From: Fischerella sp. CENA71
Lineage (GTDB): Bacteria; Cyanobacteriota; Cyanobacteriia; Cyanobacteriales; Nostocaceae
Assembly: GCA_024239075.1 (NCBI GenBank)
Contig: JANBVI010000079.1
Coordinates: 1-64,000, forward strand
Length of the DNA: 64,000 bases
Direction of reading: 5' to 3'
A program made the position numbers and the translations under genes. The notes beneath the pieces are model-generated. The model was not told the DNA's origin, did not search any database, and was given only the letters and a program-made list of their open reading frames with translations. Below, piece after piece: positions 18,907 to 26,861 of the stretch; positions within the stretch are counted from its first letter, which is position 1; the number at the start of each line of letters is the position of its first letter.

Positions 18907-19983
18907 ATGGATAATACAAATCAAAGAAGAATACCTATTAATGGAGAAATCTGGCTTTTTCTTAGAGGCTTGATAATTGGCAAAATATTGACAATTTTGG
19001 TACTAGGTGGAGTGGCCTGGTGGCTATTAAGACCTTACACATTAGTTCGCAAAAACACAGTTGCTACCTCTAGTCAAAATTCCAATCCAACCTCATCGGT
19101 TGCATCTAACTTTCAAAGTGTTGCGAATGTTCCAGTAGCAGCAGCTAACTATGGTGGTAGTGCAGCTTGGGCGCCAATCCGCCAATTAATCGATTCACAA
19201 ATCCAAAGCGATCGCCCAGAATTACAGTTGCGCTACCAAGACCCAAATAATAGCAGTCCTAGTTCTAGTTCTGGTATACGCATGTTGTTAGATGGGAAAT
19301 TAGATTTTGCTCAGTCTTCCCGTCCCCTCACAGATGCAGAATATTCTCTAGCCAAACAAAAAGGCTTTACCCTTGAACAACGTCAAGTTGGTATCGATGG
19401 TATTGCAGTAGTAGTCAATCCATCTTTGCAAGTACCAGGTTTAACCGTTGATCAGTTGCAACATATTTATTTGGGGAAAATTACTAATTGGAAACAGGTA
19501 GGCGGGCCAGACTTACCCATTACCCCTTTGTCCCAACGTTTAGAAAAAGCAGATACAGCAATCTTCTCTGGTAACAAAAACTTGCAGAGTCAACCACTTG
19601 GCCCTAGCATCAAGTATGTGTCATCGAGTACAGAAGCAGTACGAAAAGTCAGTAAAACCCCTGGTGGTGTATATTACGCCTCGGCTCGTGCAGTAGTTCC
19701 CCAATGCAGCGTCAAGCCTTTACCATTAGGTCTAACGTCTACACAATTAATTGCACCATACCGTGAATCATTAGTCACACCTGATCAATGCCCACGTCAG
19801 CGTCATCAAATCAACACTGAAGCCATCAAAAATGGCAGCTATCCAATGACTAATAAGTTATTTGTCATTATTAAGCAAAACAAAGGACAAGCACAGCAAA
19901 TTGGTGAAGCTTACACCCAACTTTTACTCACAGATCAAGGACAAACAGCTATTGAGCGAGCGGGGTTTGCAGGAGTTCGCTAG
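18907..19983 (+). CDS. Membrane-anchored PstS-like substrate-binding protein
   Basis: A 358-residue protein with one N-terminal membrane helix (about 24-42) and a long Ser/Asn/Pro-rich linker, then a periplasmic-binding fold of the phosphate (PstS/SphX) type: YGGSAAWAPIRQLID near residue 77, SGIRMLLDGKLDFAQSSRPL, QVGIDGIAVVVNP, and VDQLQHIYLGKITNWKQVGG. The GKITNWKQVGG motif is diagnostic for PstS-like proteins. It lacks a neighbouring permease or ATPase, so it may sense rather than transport. Its position directly after a membrane kinase supports a receptor role, which is inference. Confidence 0.85.
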   Translation: MDNTNQRRIPINGEIWLFLRGLIIGKILTILVLGGVAWWLLRPYTLVRKNTVATSSQNSNPTSSVASNFQSVANVPVAAANYGGSAAWAPIRQLIDSQIQSDRPELQLRYQDPNNSSPSSSSGIRMLLDGKLDFAQSSRPLTDAEYSLAKQKGFTLEQRQVGIDGIAVVVNPSLQVPGLTVDQLQHIYLGKITNWKQVGGPDLPITPLSQRLEKADTAIFSGNKNLQSQPLGPSIKYVSSSTEAVRKVSKTPGGVYYASARAVVPQCSVKPLPLGLTSTQLIAPYRESLVTPDQCPRQRHQINTEAIKNGSYPMTNKLFVIIKQNKGQAQQIGEAYTQLLLTDQGQTAIERAGFAGVR

Positions 19984-20173
19984 TTAAGTATTGGGGATCG
20001 GGGATTAGGGATCAGGGACACGGAGACAGGAGAAATTTGTCCCAATCAATGCCCAATGACAAGTGACAAATGACTAATAACCAACATTGGATCGGTTTTC
20101 CTCCCATCTGCTTTCCCCTCAATTGAAAATTATTTCGTCAGAATTTAAGTAGGCTTTATTTGGAAAGGTAGCT

Positions 20174-20365
20174 ATGTTTCCTTTTAATTTCTGGTATAAC
20201 TCTTGCTATGATGGGGAGCCTGTTTCTCGTAAAAATCGTTTAGAGCGCAAATTGAGATTTCTCAAAGCAATGCGTGATGACTTAGAGACAAGGCTTGCTG
20301 GTTTAAATGGTGCTATCACTAATCTTGAGCAGCAAATTCATCAGGAAGATGCTACTCAAGTTTAG
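20174..20365 (+). CDS. Small coiled-coil protein (63 aa)
   Basis: ATG at 20174 preceded by AAAGG. The first 15 residues are aromatic and hydrophobic (MFPFNFWYNSCYDG); the rest is a charged helix with heptad-like spacing (LERKLRFLKAMRDDLETRL, then INNLEQQ-like NLEQQIHQED). I do not recognise a named family, though similar short proteins occur in filamentous cyanobacteria. An intrinsic terminator at 20426-20469 follows, which supports an independent short transcript. Confidence 0.55.
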   Translation: MFPFNFWYNSCYDGEPVSRKNRLERKLRFLKAMRDDLETRLAGLNGAITNLEQQIHQEDATQV

Positions 20366-20425
20366 TTACCTTGATTTAAATCAATCTTTCTGTTGATATA
20401 AACCTACGGAAATTTATAGCGATAT

Positions 20426-20469
20426 GGGTGAAATATTGTGTTAAATAATACATATTCACCCTTTTTTTT
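20426..20469 (+). terminator. Rho-independent terminator
   Basis: GGGTGAAATAT (20426-20436) pairs with ATATTCACCC (20452-20461) with one bulged base, and eight T residues follow directly. It lies 61 bp past the stop of the small coiled-coil gene. Confidence 0.8.
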
Positions 20470-20592
20470 GACTTGGCTCATGCTTAAGAAGATTGGTCAT
20501 AAGATATGACAGAAAATTTGCTTGATTTCCGGATCGGGGTAAAACAGAGTTGATGTTATTCTTCAGTACTATGATTTTTTAAATTTACATTT

Positions 20593-21261
20593 ATGCGTCG
20601 ATTTTTAAGTGTTCTTACTTTAGTAACATTAATACAATCCTCTCCAGTTCTAGTTTCCGCCCAAGTTCAACCACAAGCCAAACAATCATCAGATCCAATT
20701 CAAATGGTATTAGCTGCGAATTGGATGACTAACTATCCAGATAATAATTTTTATCCAGAAAGGATAATCAGTCGAGCAGACTTAGCCTCAATAATGGTGA
20801 AAGCATTTCGACTAGATAAACGACAAGCAGCCAGCAAAGAAAATATTGTAATTTCAGATGTACCATCCTCTCATCCGGCGTATAAAGATATTCAAACTGT
20901 CTTAAAAACAGATATTATGAGAGGCTATCGGGGTAATTTGTTTTTCCCTAATCAAAGAGTAACAAGAGCAGAAGCTTTGGCGATTTTTGCTCAAGCCTAT
21001 GGTGTGTTTCAGTTTCCTGATGAGACTGTAAATGAAATTTTAGCCCCTCATCCTGATGCAGCCACTATTCCCTCTTGGGCAAGAAAAGCGATCGCCACAG
21101 TCGTAGCCGAAGCATTTGTTAATACAGATACCCAAGGAAATCTTTACCCATTAAAACCCATGACTCGTGGTGATATGGCTTATGTACTGAGTAAATATCT
21201 GCAAAGACAAGGACGAGATGCAGAAATCCCAGATGCACCCCCTGCGCCTCCTCAGCCTTAG
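20593..21261 (+). CDS. Secreted S-layer homology (SLH) domain protein
   Basis: A 222-residue protein with an N-terminal signal peptide (hydrophobic FLSVLTLVTLIQSSPVLVSA, cleaved near residue 24). Three SLH-like repeats follow at about 35-80, 85-140 and 150-205, recognised by Asn/Tyr-Pro-Asp and RADLASIMVKAF, RAEALAIFAQAY and RGDMAYVLSKYL helices. The end is Pro-rich (PDAPPAPPQP). SLH domains bind peptidoglycan-linked polymers, so the protein is probably periplasmic and tethered to the wall. No porin barrel is present, unlike the larger SLH-porins of cyanobacteria. Confidence 0.85.
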   Translation: MRRFLSVLTLVTLIQSSPVLVSAQVQPQAKQSSDPIQMVLAANWMTNYPDNNFYPERIISRADLASIMVKAFRLDKRQAASKENIVISDVPSSHPAYKDIQTVLKTDIMRGYRGNLFFPNQRVTRAEALAIFAQAYGVFQFPDETVNEILAPHPDAATIPSWARKAIATVVAEAFVNTDTQGNLYPLKPMTRGDMAYVLSKYLQRQGRDAEIPDAPPAPPQP

Positions 21262-21307
21262 TTAAATATTTTTCGCTTAACTGCTAAACTGCGCGGTTCA
21301 TAACCTA

Positions 21308-21326
21308 AGTCTACTTTTAGTAGACT
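21308..21326. repeat. 8-bp hairpin between convergent genes
   Basis: AGTCTACT-TTT-AGTAGACT is a perfect palindrome between the SLH gene and the convergent Uma2 gene. It lacks a T-run, so at most a weak bidirectional 3'-end structure. Confidence 0.4.
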
Positions 21327-21350
21327 GAATGAATAATCCCTTCAATCCAC

Positions 21351-22007
21351 TTAAAGTGAGTTCTGGCTATGAGGTAGTATACCAAGCTCAAATTCGTCAA
21401 TTGCTTGAATTTCATCTGAAATTAGAGTGCATTCCTCCAGTCGGTCTATATTTAGTTCTGGTAATAACTCACTACGTTTAATTTTTTCATACCCGTAGGT
21501 TTCTAAAAACTCCGATGGTGTTTCTTCTCTTAAATGGTAGAGTTTGAGTCTGTTGCTTTCCCAAAACCAAACCTCAGTAACTCCTAAGCGCTGATAAATT
21601 TTGAGTTTATCAATGCTACCACTGGTGACAATCACCTCAACAGCCAAGTCTGGAATATTTTTCTTCTCTCCAATGGAGTAGCATTCATCTGGTTCTACCC
21701 CAGCTTGTTTGAATTGTTTTTTGATTGTGGAACTCCCCATAGGACTGAATCGAATTCGCTTTTGATAGAGATATCGTTCTATCAAAATAGCCAAACGTTT
21801 TTTAATGTTTTCATGTCTGATGGAAGGCGACACAATCTCTAATATTCCATCCAAATAAGTAACACGGTAATGAGAATTGTCTTCTAGTTTTACTAGCAAG
21901 GCTTCATATACTTCCCAGCTAACATTACTGGTAATAAATCTTTCTTCTGGATCTTCAAGACGAGCAAGTTCAGACTCGTCAATTAGTTCTTTAAGACTAC
22001 TAACCAT
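21351..22007 (-). CDS. Uma2-family (DUF820) putative restriction-like endonuclease
   Basis: A 218-residue protein of the Uma2/DUF820 family, which is strongly expanded in filamentous cyanobacteria and has a PD-(D/E)XK nuclease fold. Family motifs are YRVTYLDGILEIVSPSIRHE (about 47-66), GVEPDECYSI, IPDLAVEVIVTSG (core Asp and Glu) and YQRLGVTEVWFWE. The biological role of the family is unresolved; mobile-element or DNA-repair roles have been suggested. AGGAC precedes the ATG at 22007. It lies just outside the polysaccharide locus on the same strand. Confidence 0.9.
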   Translation of the reverse strand: MVSSLKELIDESELARLEDPEERFITSNVSWEVYEALLVKLEDNSHYRVTYLDGILEIVSPSIRHENIKKRLAILIERYLYQKRIRFSPMGSSTIKKQFKQAGVEPDECYSIGEKKNIPDLAVEVIVTSGSIDKLKIYQRLGVTEVWFWESNRLKLYHLREETPSEFLETYGYEKIKRSELLPELNIDRLEECTLISDEIQAIDEFELGILPHSQNSL

Positions 22008-22073
22008 TGTTTTGTCCTGTTGGTAGCTTGATTAAGTGTTTGCTTCCAGAATCTCTATTTTCCCCTCATCTTC

Positions 22074-23864
22074 TTAAAATAATTCAAAATTAGGAGCTTT
22101 TAAAGACAGATTTGGATTGTAGTAAGGATCTGTACCCAATTGCTCAAAATAATTTTTCCACTTATTATTTAATAGATTCCATTCACCTGGTTTTAAACCT
22201 TTTTGCCTACTAGCAGATTCATAGTGAATCAGTTGAGCATAAGGTGTAACTACATTGCGGTATCCAGCCTGATGCGCTTTTAAACATAAATCTACATCGT
22301 TATAGTTGAGGGGAAAATCTTCATCTAGTCCCCCCAATTGTTGATATACTTCTTGTCGCATCATCAAACAAGCAGCAGTCACAGCTAGATAGTTTCTATT
22401 GACAATATTTGAACAAAAATAACCAGGGTGATCATTTTCAACCTCATGGAAAGCATGACCTGGATTACCTCCAAGTATCATTACCCCAACGTGCTGTATT
22501 TTTTTATCAGGAAATAAAAGTTTGGCTCCAACTGCACCAATTTCTGTTTGTTGTGCAAGTTCTAACATGGATTCCAGCCAGTCGGGAGTAATTACTTCTG
22601 TATCATCATTCAACAACAGTAGAAATTGTCCCTTGGCTTTGGCTGCACCTCTATTAATTCGCATCGAGAAGTTAAAAGGTTCAGCACAACGAACTAATTC
22701 TACACCTAGAGAAACTATTGTCTCTAAAGTTTCTTTTGGAATATCATAACCATCTACTACAATAATTTCAAAGTTGTGATAGCTACTCAGCTTTTGAATA
22801 CTACGAATACAATTTTCTAAAAGACACAATTCACCAGAATCAGTATTAATAGTTGTACCAGCACTGGGAATGATAATACTAATTAGGGGATTCCCAATGA
22901 TATTACGCCTAACTCTAAAAAAGCCTGCCCGTGAAGTTTCTTCTACCCATCCTTGATAAGAACTACGCTCTAACATTGCTTCTAAAGCTTTGCGTGCAGC
23001 AATATACGCCCAAGGTTTTGCTTGTTCTCCTGAAGCTACAGATGTGGAAATAACGCGCCAATGATAGAGTATTTTGGGAATATGATAAATATTTCTTGTT
23101 TGTTCAACAACTCGTAACACTAAATCGTAATCTTGCGCTCCATCATATTCACTGCGAAAACCACCTATTTTACGAATTAAGTTAGTATGATATACACCTA
23201 AATGGCAGGTGTACATACAAGAATAAAAATATTCTGGAGACCAATTTGGTTTGAAAAACGGATCAAAACGGTTTCCTTTAGTATCTATTTTGTCCTCATC
23301 ACTATAAATAAACTCTGCGTCTGGATGTTGGTTAATGAGCTTGGCATTTTCAAATAACGCATCAATTGTTAATTCATCATCATGATCTAAAAGTACGATA
23401 TAGTCTCCTGTTGCCAAATCTAAAGCAGTATTGCTAGCAGCAGAAATATGACCGTTTTCCGTTCGGAAAAATACTTTGATCCTTGAATCAAGTTTACTAT
23501 AATGATTTAAAATTAAATTAATATGTGGTTTGGTAGAAGCATCGTCAGCAATACAGAGTTCCCAGTCTGGATAAATTTGATTAATCACAGACTCAATTGC
23601 TTTTTCTAGCCATGTTGCCTCTACGTTATAGACAGGCATAATTATTGAAAATTTAGGACGCAATTGCCATTGAGTAATTTGCGTATTGGCCGCCGTAATA
23701 TCTTGCTTCGTTAACTGGTTGATTTCTATCCACTTTTGATAAGTTATTTGATGACGAAACTTGAAGACAAGCTTTTGATACAGAAATTTTATTAATCCCT
23801 GTGTTCCTCGTTCTTTCCAGATCCTTGGAATCTTTTTGATTTTATTAATTTTGTCAAATTTCAT
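22074..23864 (-). CDS. Two-domain family 2 glycosyltransferase
   Basis: A 596-residue protein with two GT2 (GT-A fold) modules in tandem. The first (about 68-300) begins FSIIMPVYNVEATWLEKAIE and carries LLDHDDELT, a DxD-type nucleotide-sugar motif. The second (about 325-570) begins PLISIIIPSAG and carries LLNDDTEVITPDWLE. No membrane helix is present, so it works at the cytoplasmic face. Double GT2 enzymes commonly build repeat units of O-antigens and capsules. It is the last gene of the leftward polysaccharide locus. The ATG at 23864 is preceded by an AGAG-rich site. Donor and acceptor cannot be inferred. Confidence 0.92.
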   Translation of the reverse strand: MKFDKINKIKKIPRIWKERGTQGLIKFLYQKLVFKFRHQITYQKWIEINQLTKQDITAANTQITQWQLRPKFSIIMPVYNVEATWLEKAIESVINQIYPDWELCIADDASTKPHINLILNHYSKLDSRIKVFFRTENGHISAASNTALDLATGDYIVLLDHDDELTIDALFENAKLINQHPDAEFIYSDEDKIDTKGNRFDPFFKPNWSPEYFYSCMYTCHLGVYHTNLIRKIGGFRSEYDGAQDYDLVLRVVEQTRNIYHIPKILYHWRVISTSVASGEQAKPWAYIAARKALEAMLERSSYQGWVEETSRAGFFRVRRNIIGNPLISIIIPSAGTTINTDSGELCLLENCIRSIQKLSSYHNFEIIVVDGYDIPKETLETIVSLGVELVRCAEPFNFSMRINRGAAKAKGQFLLLLNDDTEVITPDWLESMLELAQQTEIGAVGAKLLFPDKKIQHVGVMILGGNPGHAFHEVENDHPGYFCSNIVNRNYLAVTAACLMMRQEVYQQLGGLDEDFPLNYNDVDLCLKAHQAGYRNVVTPYAQLIHYESASRQKGLKPGEWNLLNNKWKNYFEQLGTDPYYNPNLSLKAPNFELF

Positions 23865-23932
23865 CTTGCTCTTTTCTCACACCAATTTAGTTTATATGCT
23901 AATAAAATATATTGTTTTTGCGGAACTATCTT

Positions 23933-25312
23933 TTACTCAATATTTTTTACTTTTAGGAGTTTTTTAAGCTTGAACCACTGTTTTCTCATTTGCCAAAATT
24001 TGCTACTTTCCATAGCATTTATTTTAATTTCCATAGCATCTATGCTAGTTTTCATATTATCTACCAAGCTTTCTAACCTATTAATCTCAAAATTTTTGTG
24101 GCATAATTCTGCATAAATTGCAGATAAGGAAGATTCCCTCACTTGAAAATTAGACCTAACTGCCAAACCATTTGATATTTGCATTACGTATTCTAATCTA
24201 GCTTTAATTTTCTCTCCTATTACTTTCGGATTTAGGATCAAATCAATAGACTTAGCTGCTTTTATTCCTACCTGCTTTGCTTCTTCATAATTATTAAATA
24301 TATATTGCATTAAGTATGCAGCATGATTAATATCTGGTTCTGCCCATAAATTTCCTTGCTTGTAAGGGCCATAATCTTCTGCTATCTTCACTAAAGAGTA
24401 TTTGACAAGAAAGCTATTATTAATATTCATGAAATCAAGATTGGCTGAATAACCAGTTGCTATCACTGGTTTTCCATAATACATAGCCTCTGCCATAGTC
24501 AAACCAAAACCTTCAGATCGATGTAAAGATATATAGCAATCACAATGATAAATTAGAGCATTTAGTTCTTCTTTGAGTAAATAATCATCAATGAGTTTAA
24601 TATTTTTGAAATCCTGTATTGAATCTTTTAGTTGTTTGAGTTTTTCTGGAAAATATTTACTATTAGAGAACTTAATTACTAGTATGACATCTTGATTATG
24701 TTTGCCAAAAGCTTGTTGAAATGCGTCAACTACTGCAAGAGGATTTTTTCTTTCAAATACACTACAAAAATCAAAAATAAATAGAAAAATAAATTTATTT
24801 TCTGGTAAGCCTAATGATTGTTTGCTGATTGAAGGTTGAAGAAGCGAGATACTATGCATAACCTTCAGTACTGGTATGGGAGATATCGGTGCGATCGCAT
24901 CAACGCAATAAGCACTAGGAGTCCATATTTCATCAAAAAGATTAAACGCCGACAACCATTCTTTAGGAAATTCTGGTAACTCCCATGCCCAGAACCCAAT
25001 ATTATACTTGTTTTTGAAATATTCAGGATTAGTAGAACTGATAAAAGTGTTAATCATATCCACATTTACCTGAATAATGTTTATTGGATAAGGATTTTCA
25101 TCAGTAAAATCTGTATAGGAAGAATCCATCTTCCTATGCATAGTGTTAAAAGTACAATTATTAATCACAAAAGGAATTCCAGCCGCTTCAACAGCTCTAA
25201 TCGTTCCTCGAACTCCTTCACCAAGCCCAAATTCACTGTTAATATAACCTGAAATATTAACACCAAAATTATCATTAGTAGTGTTATTGCTAATTTCAGG
25301 TTTTAACTCCAT
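23933..25312 (-). CDS. Family 4-type glycosyltransferase with coiled-coil tail
   Basis: A 459-residue GT-B glycosyltransferase. NISGYINSEFGLGEGVRGTI is a typical start of this cyanobacterial GT4 subgroup; YISLHRSEGFGLTMAEAMYYGKPVIAT (quoted in parts: SEGFGLTMAEAM) holds the E-x7-E donor-binding motif at about residue 265. The C-terminal 60 residues form a short coiled coil. GGAGAG precedes the ATG at 25312. The region 23865-23932 to the next gene is short and empty, consistent with cotranscription. Confidence 0.88.
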   Translation of the reverse strand: MELKPEISNNTTNDNFGVNISGYINSEFGLGEGVRGTIRAVEAAGIPFVINNCTFNTMHRKMDSSYTDFTDENPYPINIIQVNVDMINTFISSTNPEYFKNKYNIGFWAWELPEFPKEWLSAFNLFDEIWTPSAYCVDAIAPISPIPVLKVMHSISLLQPSISKQSLGLPENKFIFLFIFDFCSVFERKNPLAVVDAFQQAFGKHNQDVILVIKFSNSKYFPEKLKQLKDSIQDFKNIKLIDDYLLKEELNALIYHCDCYISLHRSEGFGLTMAEAMYYGKPVIATGYSANLDFMNINNSFLVKYSLVKIAEDYGPYKQGNLWAEPDINHAAYLMQYIFNNYEEAKQVGIKAAKSIDLILNPKVIGEKIKARLEYVMQISNGLAVRSNFQVRESSLSAIYAELCHKNFEINRLESLVDNMKTSIDAMEIKINAMESSKFWQMRKQWFKLKKLLKVKNIE

Positions 25313-25335
25313 GTTTCTCTCCGCAAATATCAGAC

Positions 25336-25360
25336 TTAAGTGTTCAAGCGAACATGATAT
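25336..25360. repeat. TGTTCAAGCGAACATGATAT solo repeat
   Basis: The 25 bp ending at the first base of the gmd stop codon match 42134-42158 with two differences and include the small palindrome TGTTC-AAGC-GAACA. At 42134 the same sequence is one end of a larger inverted-repeat element, so this looks like a solo end or shared module. Confidence 0.5.
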
Positions 25361-26325
25361 TATTTATTACCTAATTCTTTCAAGTCATTTTCTACCATTA
25401 ATTGCACCATCTGTTCAAAGGAATACTGCGGTTTCCAACCGAGTTCCGCTTTAATCTTATTAATACAACCTACTAATTGCACTGGTTCATCTGGACGGTA
25501 GAATGAAGGATCAACAGATACATAATCTTCCCAATTCAAATCTAAATAGTTAAATGCACATTCTACCAGTTCCCGCACCGAATGAGTTTCACCACTGGCA
25601 ATGATGTAGTCATCTACTTCATTTTGTTGCAACATCAACCACATTGCATATACTGCATCTTTGGCATAGCACCAGTCACGACGTGCATCTAAATTACCGA
25701 GTTTTAATTCTTGGGCTAAACCCAGTTTAATCATTGCCGCAGTATGGGTAATTTTGCGAAATACAAACTCTGTACCACGACGAGGAGATTCATGGGTGTA
25801 GGTGATCCCACAGCAACCAAAAAGACCATACTTTTGGCGATAGTTAACCGTCATCCAATGAGCATAAGCTTTGGCGACACCATAGGGGTTGCGTGGACGA
25901 AAGGCGGTGCGTTCGGTTTGGGGTGATTCATCCGGTTGACCAAAAACTTCACTGCTGGAAGCTTGGTAAAATTTAGCATCCGGTTTACAGCGCCGAATCG
26001 CTTCTAGTAGGCGTGACACTCCCAAAGCAGTATATTCCGCAGTAAGTGCCGGTTGTGTCCAAGACAAAGGAACATAGCTTTGAGATGCAAGGTTATATAT
26101 CTCATCTGGTTGACAATCAGTCACCACATCCATCAGCGAAGACTGATCTAACAAGTCACCAGACACAATCTGGATCTGGTTTGACAGATGACTAATGCGC
26201 TCTAGGTTACTGGTGCTAGAACGACGAACTAAGCCGAATACTTGGTAGCCTTTTTCTAAAAGGAGTTCGGCGAGATAGGAACCATCTTGTCCGGTTAAGC
26301 CGGTAATTAGGGCTTTTTTGGTCAC
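25360..26325 (-). CDS. gmd: GDP-mannose 4,6-dehydratase
   Basis: A 321-residue short-chain dehydratase that converts GDP-D-mannose to GDP-4-keto-6-deoxymannose, the precursor of GDP-fucose, GDP-rhamnose and related sugars. The NADP-binding start is ALITGLTGQDGSYLAELLL; the catalytic set is Ser-Ser-Ser-Glu-Val-Phe (123-128) and Tyr148/Lys152 in PYGVAKAYAHW. HESPRRGTEFVFRKI and DARRDWCYAKDAV are Gmd signatures. No fcl/GDP-fucose synthase is encoded beside it, so the next step is supplied elsewhere. The start is a GTG at 26325. It marks the locus as making a deoxyhexose-containing glycan. Confidence 0.95.
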   Translation of the reverse strand: MTKKALITGLTGQDGSYLAELLLEKGYQVFGLVRRSSTSNLERISHLSNQIQIVSGDLLDQSSLMDVVTDCQPDEIYNLASQSYVPLSWTQPALTAEYTALGVSRLLEAIRRCKPDAKFYQASSSEVFGQPDESPQTERTAFRPRNPYGVAKAYAHWMTVNYRQKYGLFGCCGITYTHESPRRGTEFVFRKITHTAAMIKLGLAQELKLGNLDARRDWCYAKDAVYAMWLMLQQNEVDDYIIASGETHSVRELVECAFNYLDLNWEDYVSVDPSFYRPDEPVQLVGCINKIKAELGWKPQYSFEQMVQLMVENDLKELGNK

Positions 26326-26341
26326 GACTGTATCTTTAATT

Positions 26342-26710
26342 TTATTTTTGCCAGACTACTAATATGACCCCGATTATAATAAAGCTCAAGCCTGCAAGGC
26401 GCACAACAGGAATGACTTCCCTAAAAATAAAGTAGCCTAACAACACGGAGAAAACGTAAACTAACGATATGGATGGGCCAGCAATGCTCAGATTAACTCT
26501 AGTTAAAAGGAGTATGTAAGCCACAGCTCCCAAACCATAGCAGGTTAATCCTAATAAAAGTTCTGGTGTTGCAATAATGCTAAAAATATGACTCACAGCA
26601 TTCGCTACATTGACTCTGCCTAACTTCAGTGCGCCTGCTTTTAAAAAAAACTGCCCCGCCACACTGGCTAAGACTGACATCAGCAATAAAAAAAATTCTT
26701 GTGGACTCAT
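26342..26710 (-). CDS. Four-helix EamA/SMR-type membrane protein, possible lipid-sugar flippase
   Basis: A 122-residue protein with four predicted membrane helices and the SMR/EamA-like pattern (VAGQFFLKAGALKLG, then LLGYFIFREVIPVVRLAGL). This size and pattern match ArnE/ArnF-type half-transporters that flip undecaprenyl-phosphate sugars. AGGAAG precedes the ATG at 26710; a GTG one codon earlier is also possible. Its neighbours on the 5' side are a GT-C-like protein and a polyprenyl-type GT2, which together make a plausible lipid-linked glycosylation set. Confidence 0.8.
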   Translation of the reverse strand: MSPQEFFLLLMSVLASVAGQFFLKAGALKLGRVNVANAVSHIFSIIATPELLLGLTCYGLGAVAYILLLTRVNLSIAGPSISLVYVFSVLLGYFIFREVIPVVRLAGLSFIIIGVILVVWQK

Positions 26711-26861
26711 CACAACTTCCTTACGCTAATTTCTTAATTGTTAAGCAAAAAGATATTTAAATATAAATACATATAAATGTCACAAGATAGAGTTATTTAA
26801 AATTGATTTATTTATGCAATTTTCTATTAATCTATGAGTAACTTTTAGATATCTACTCTGG

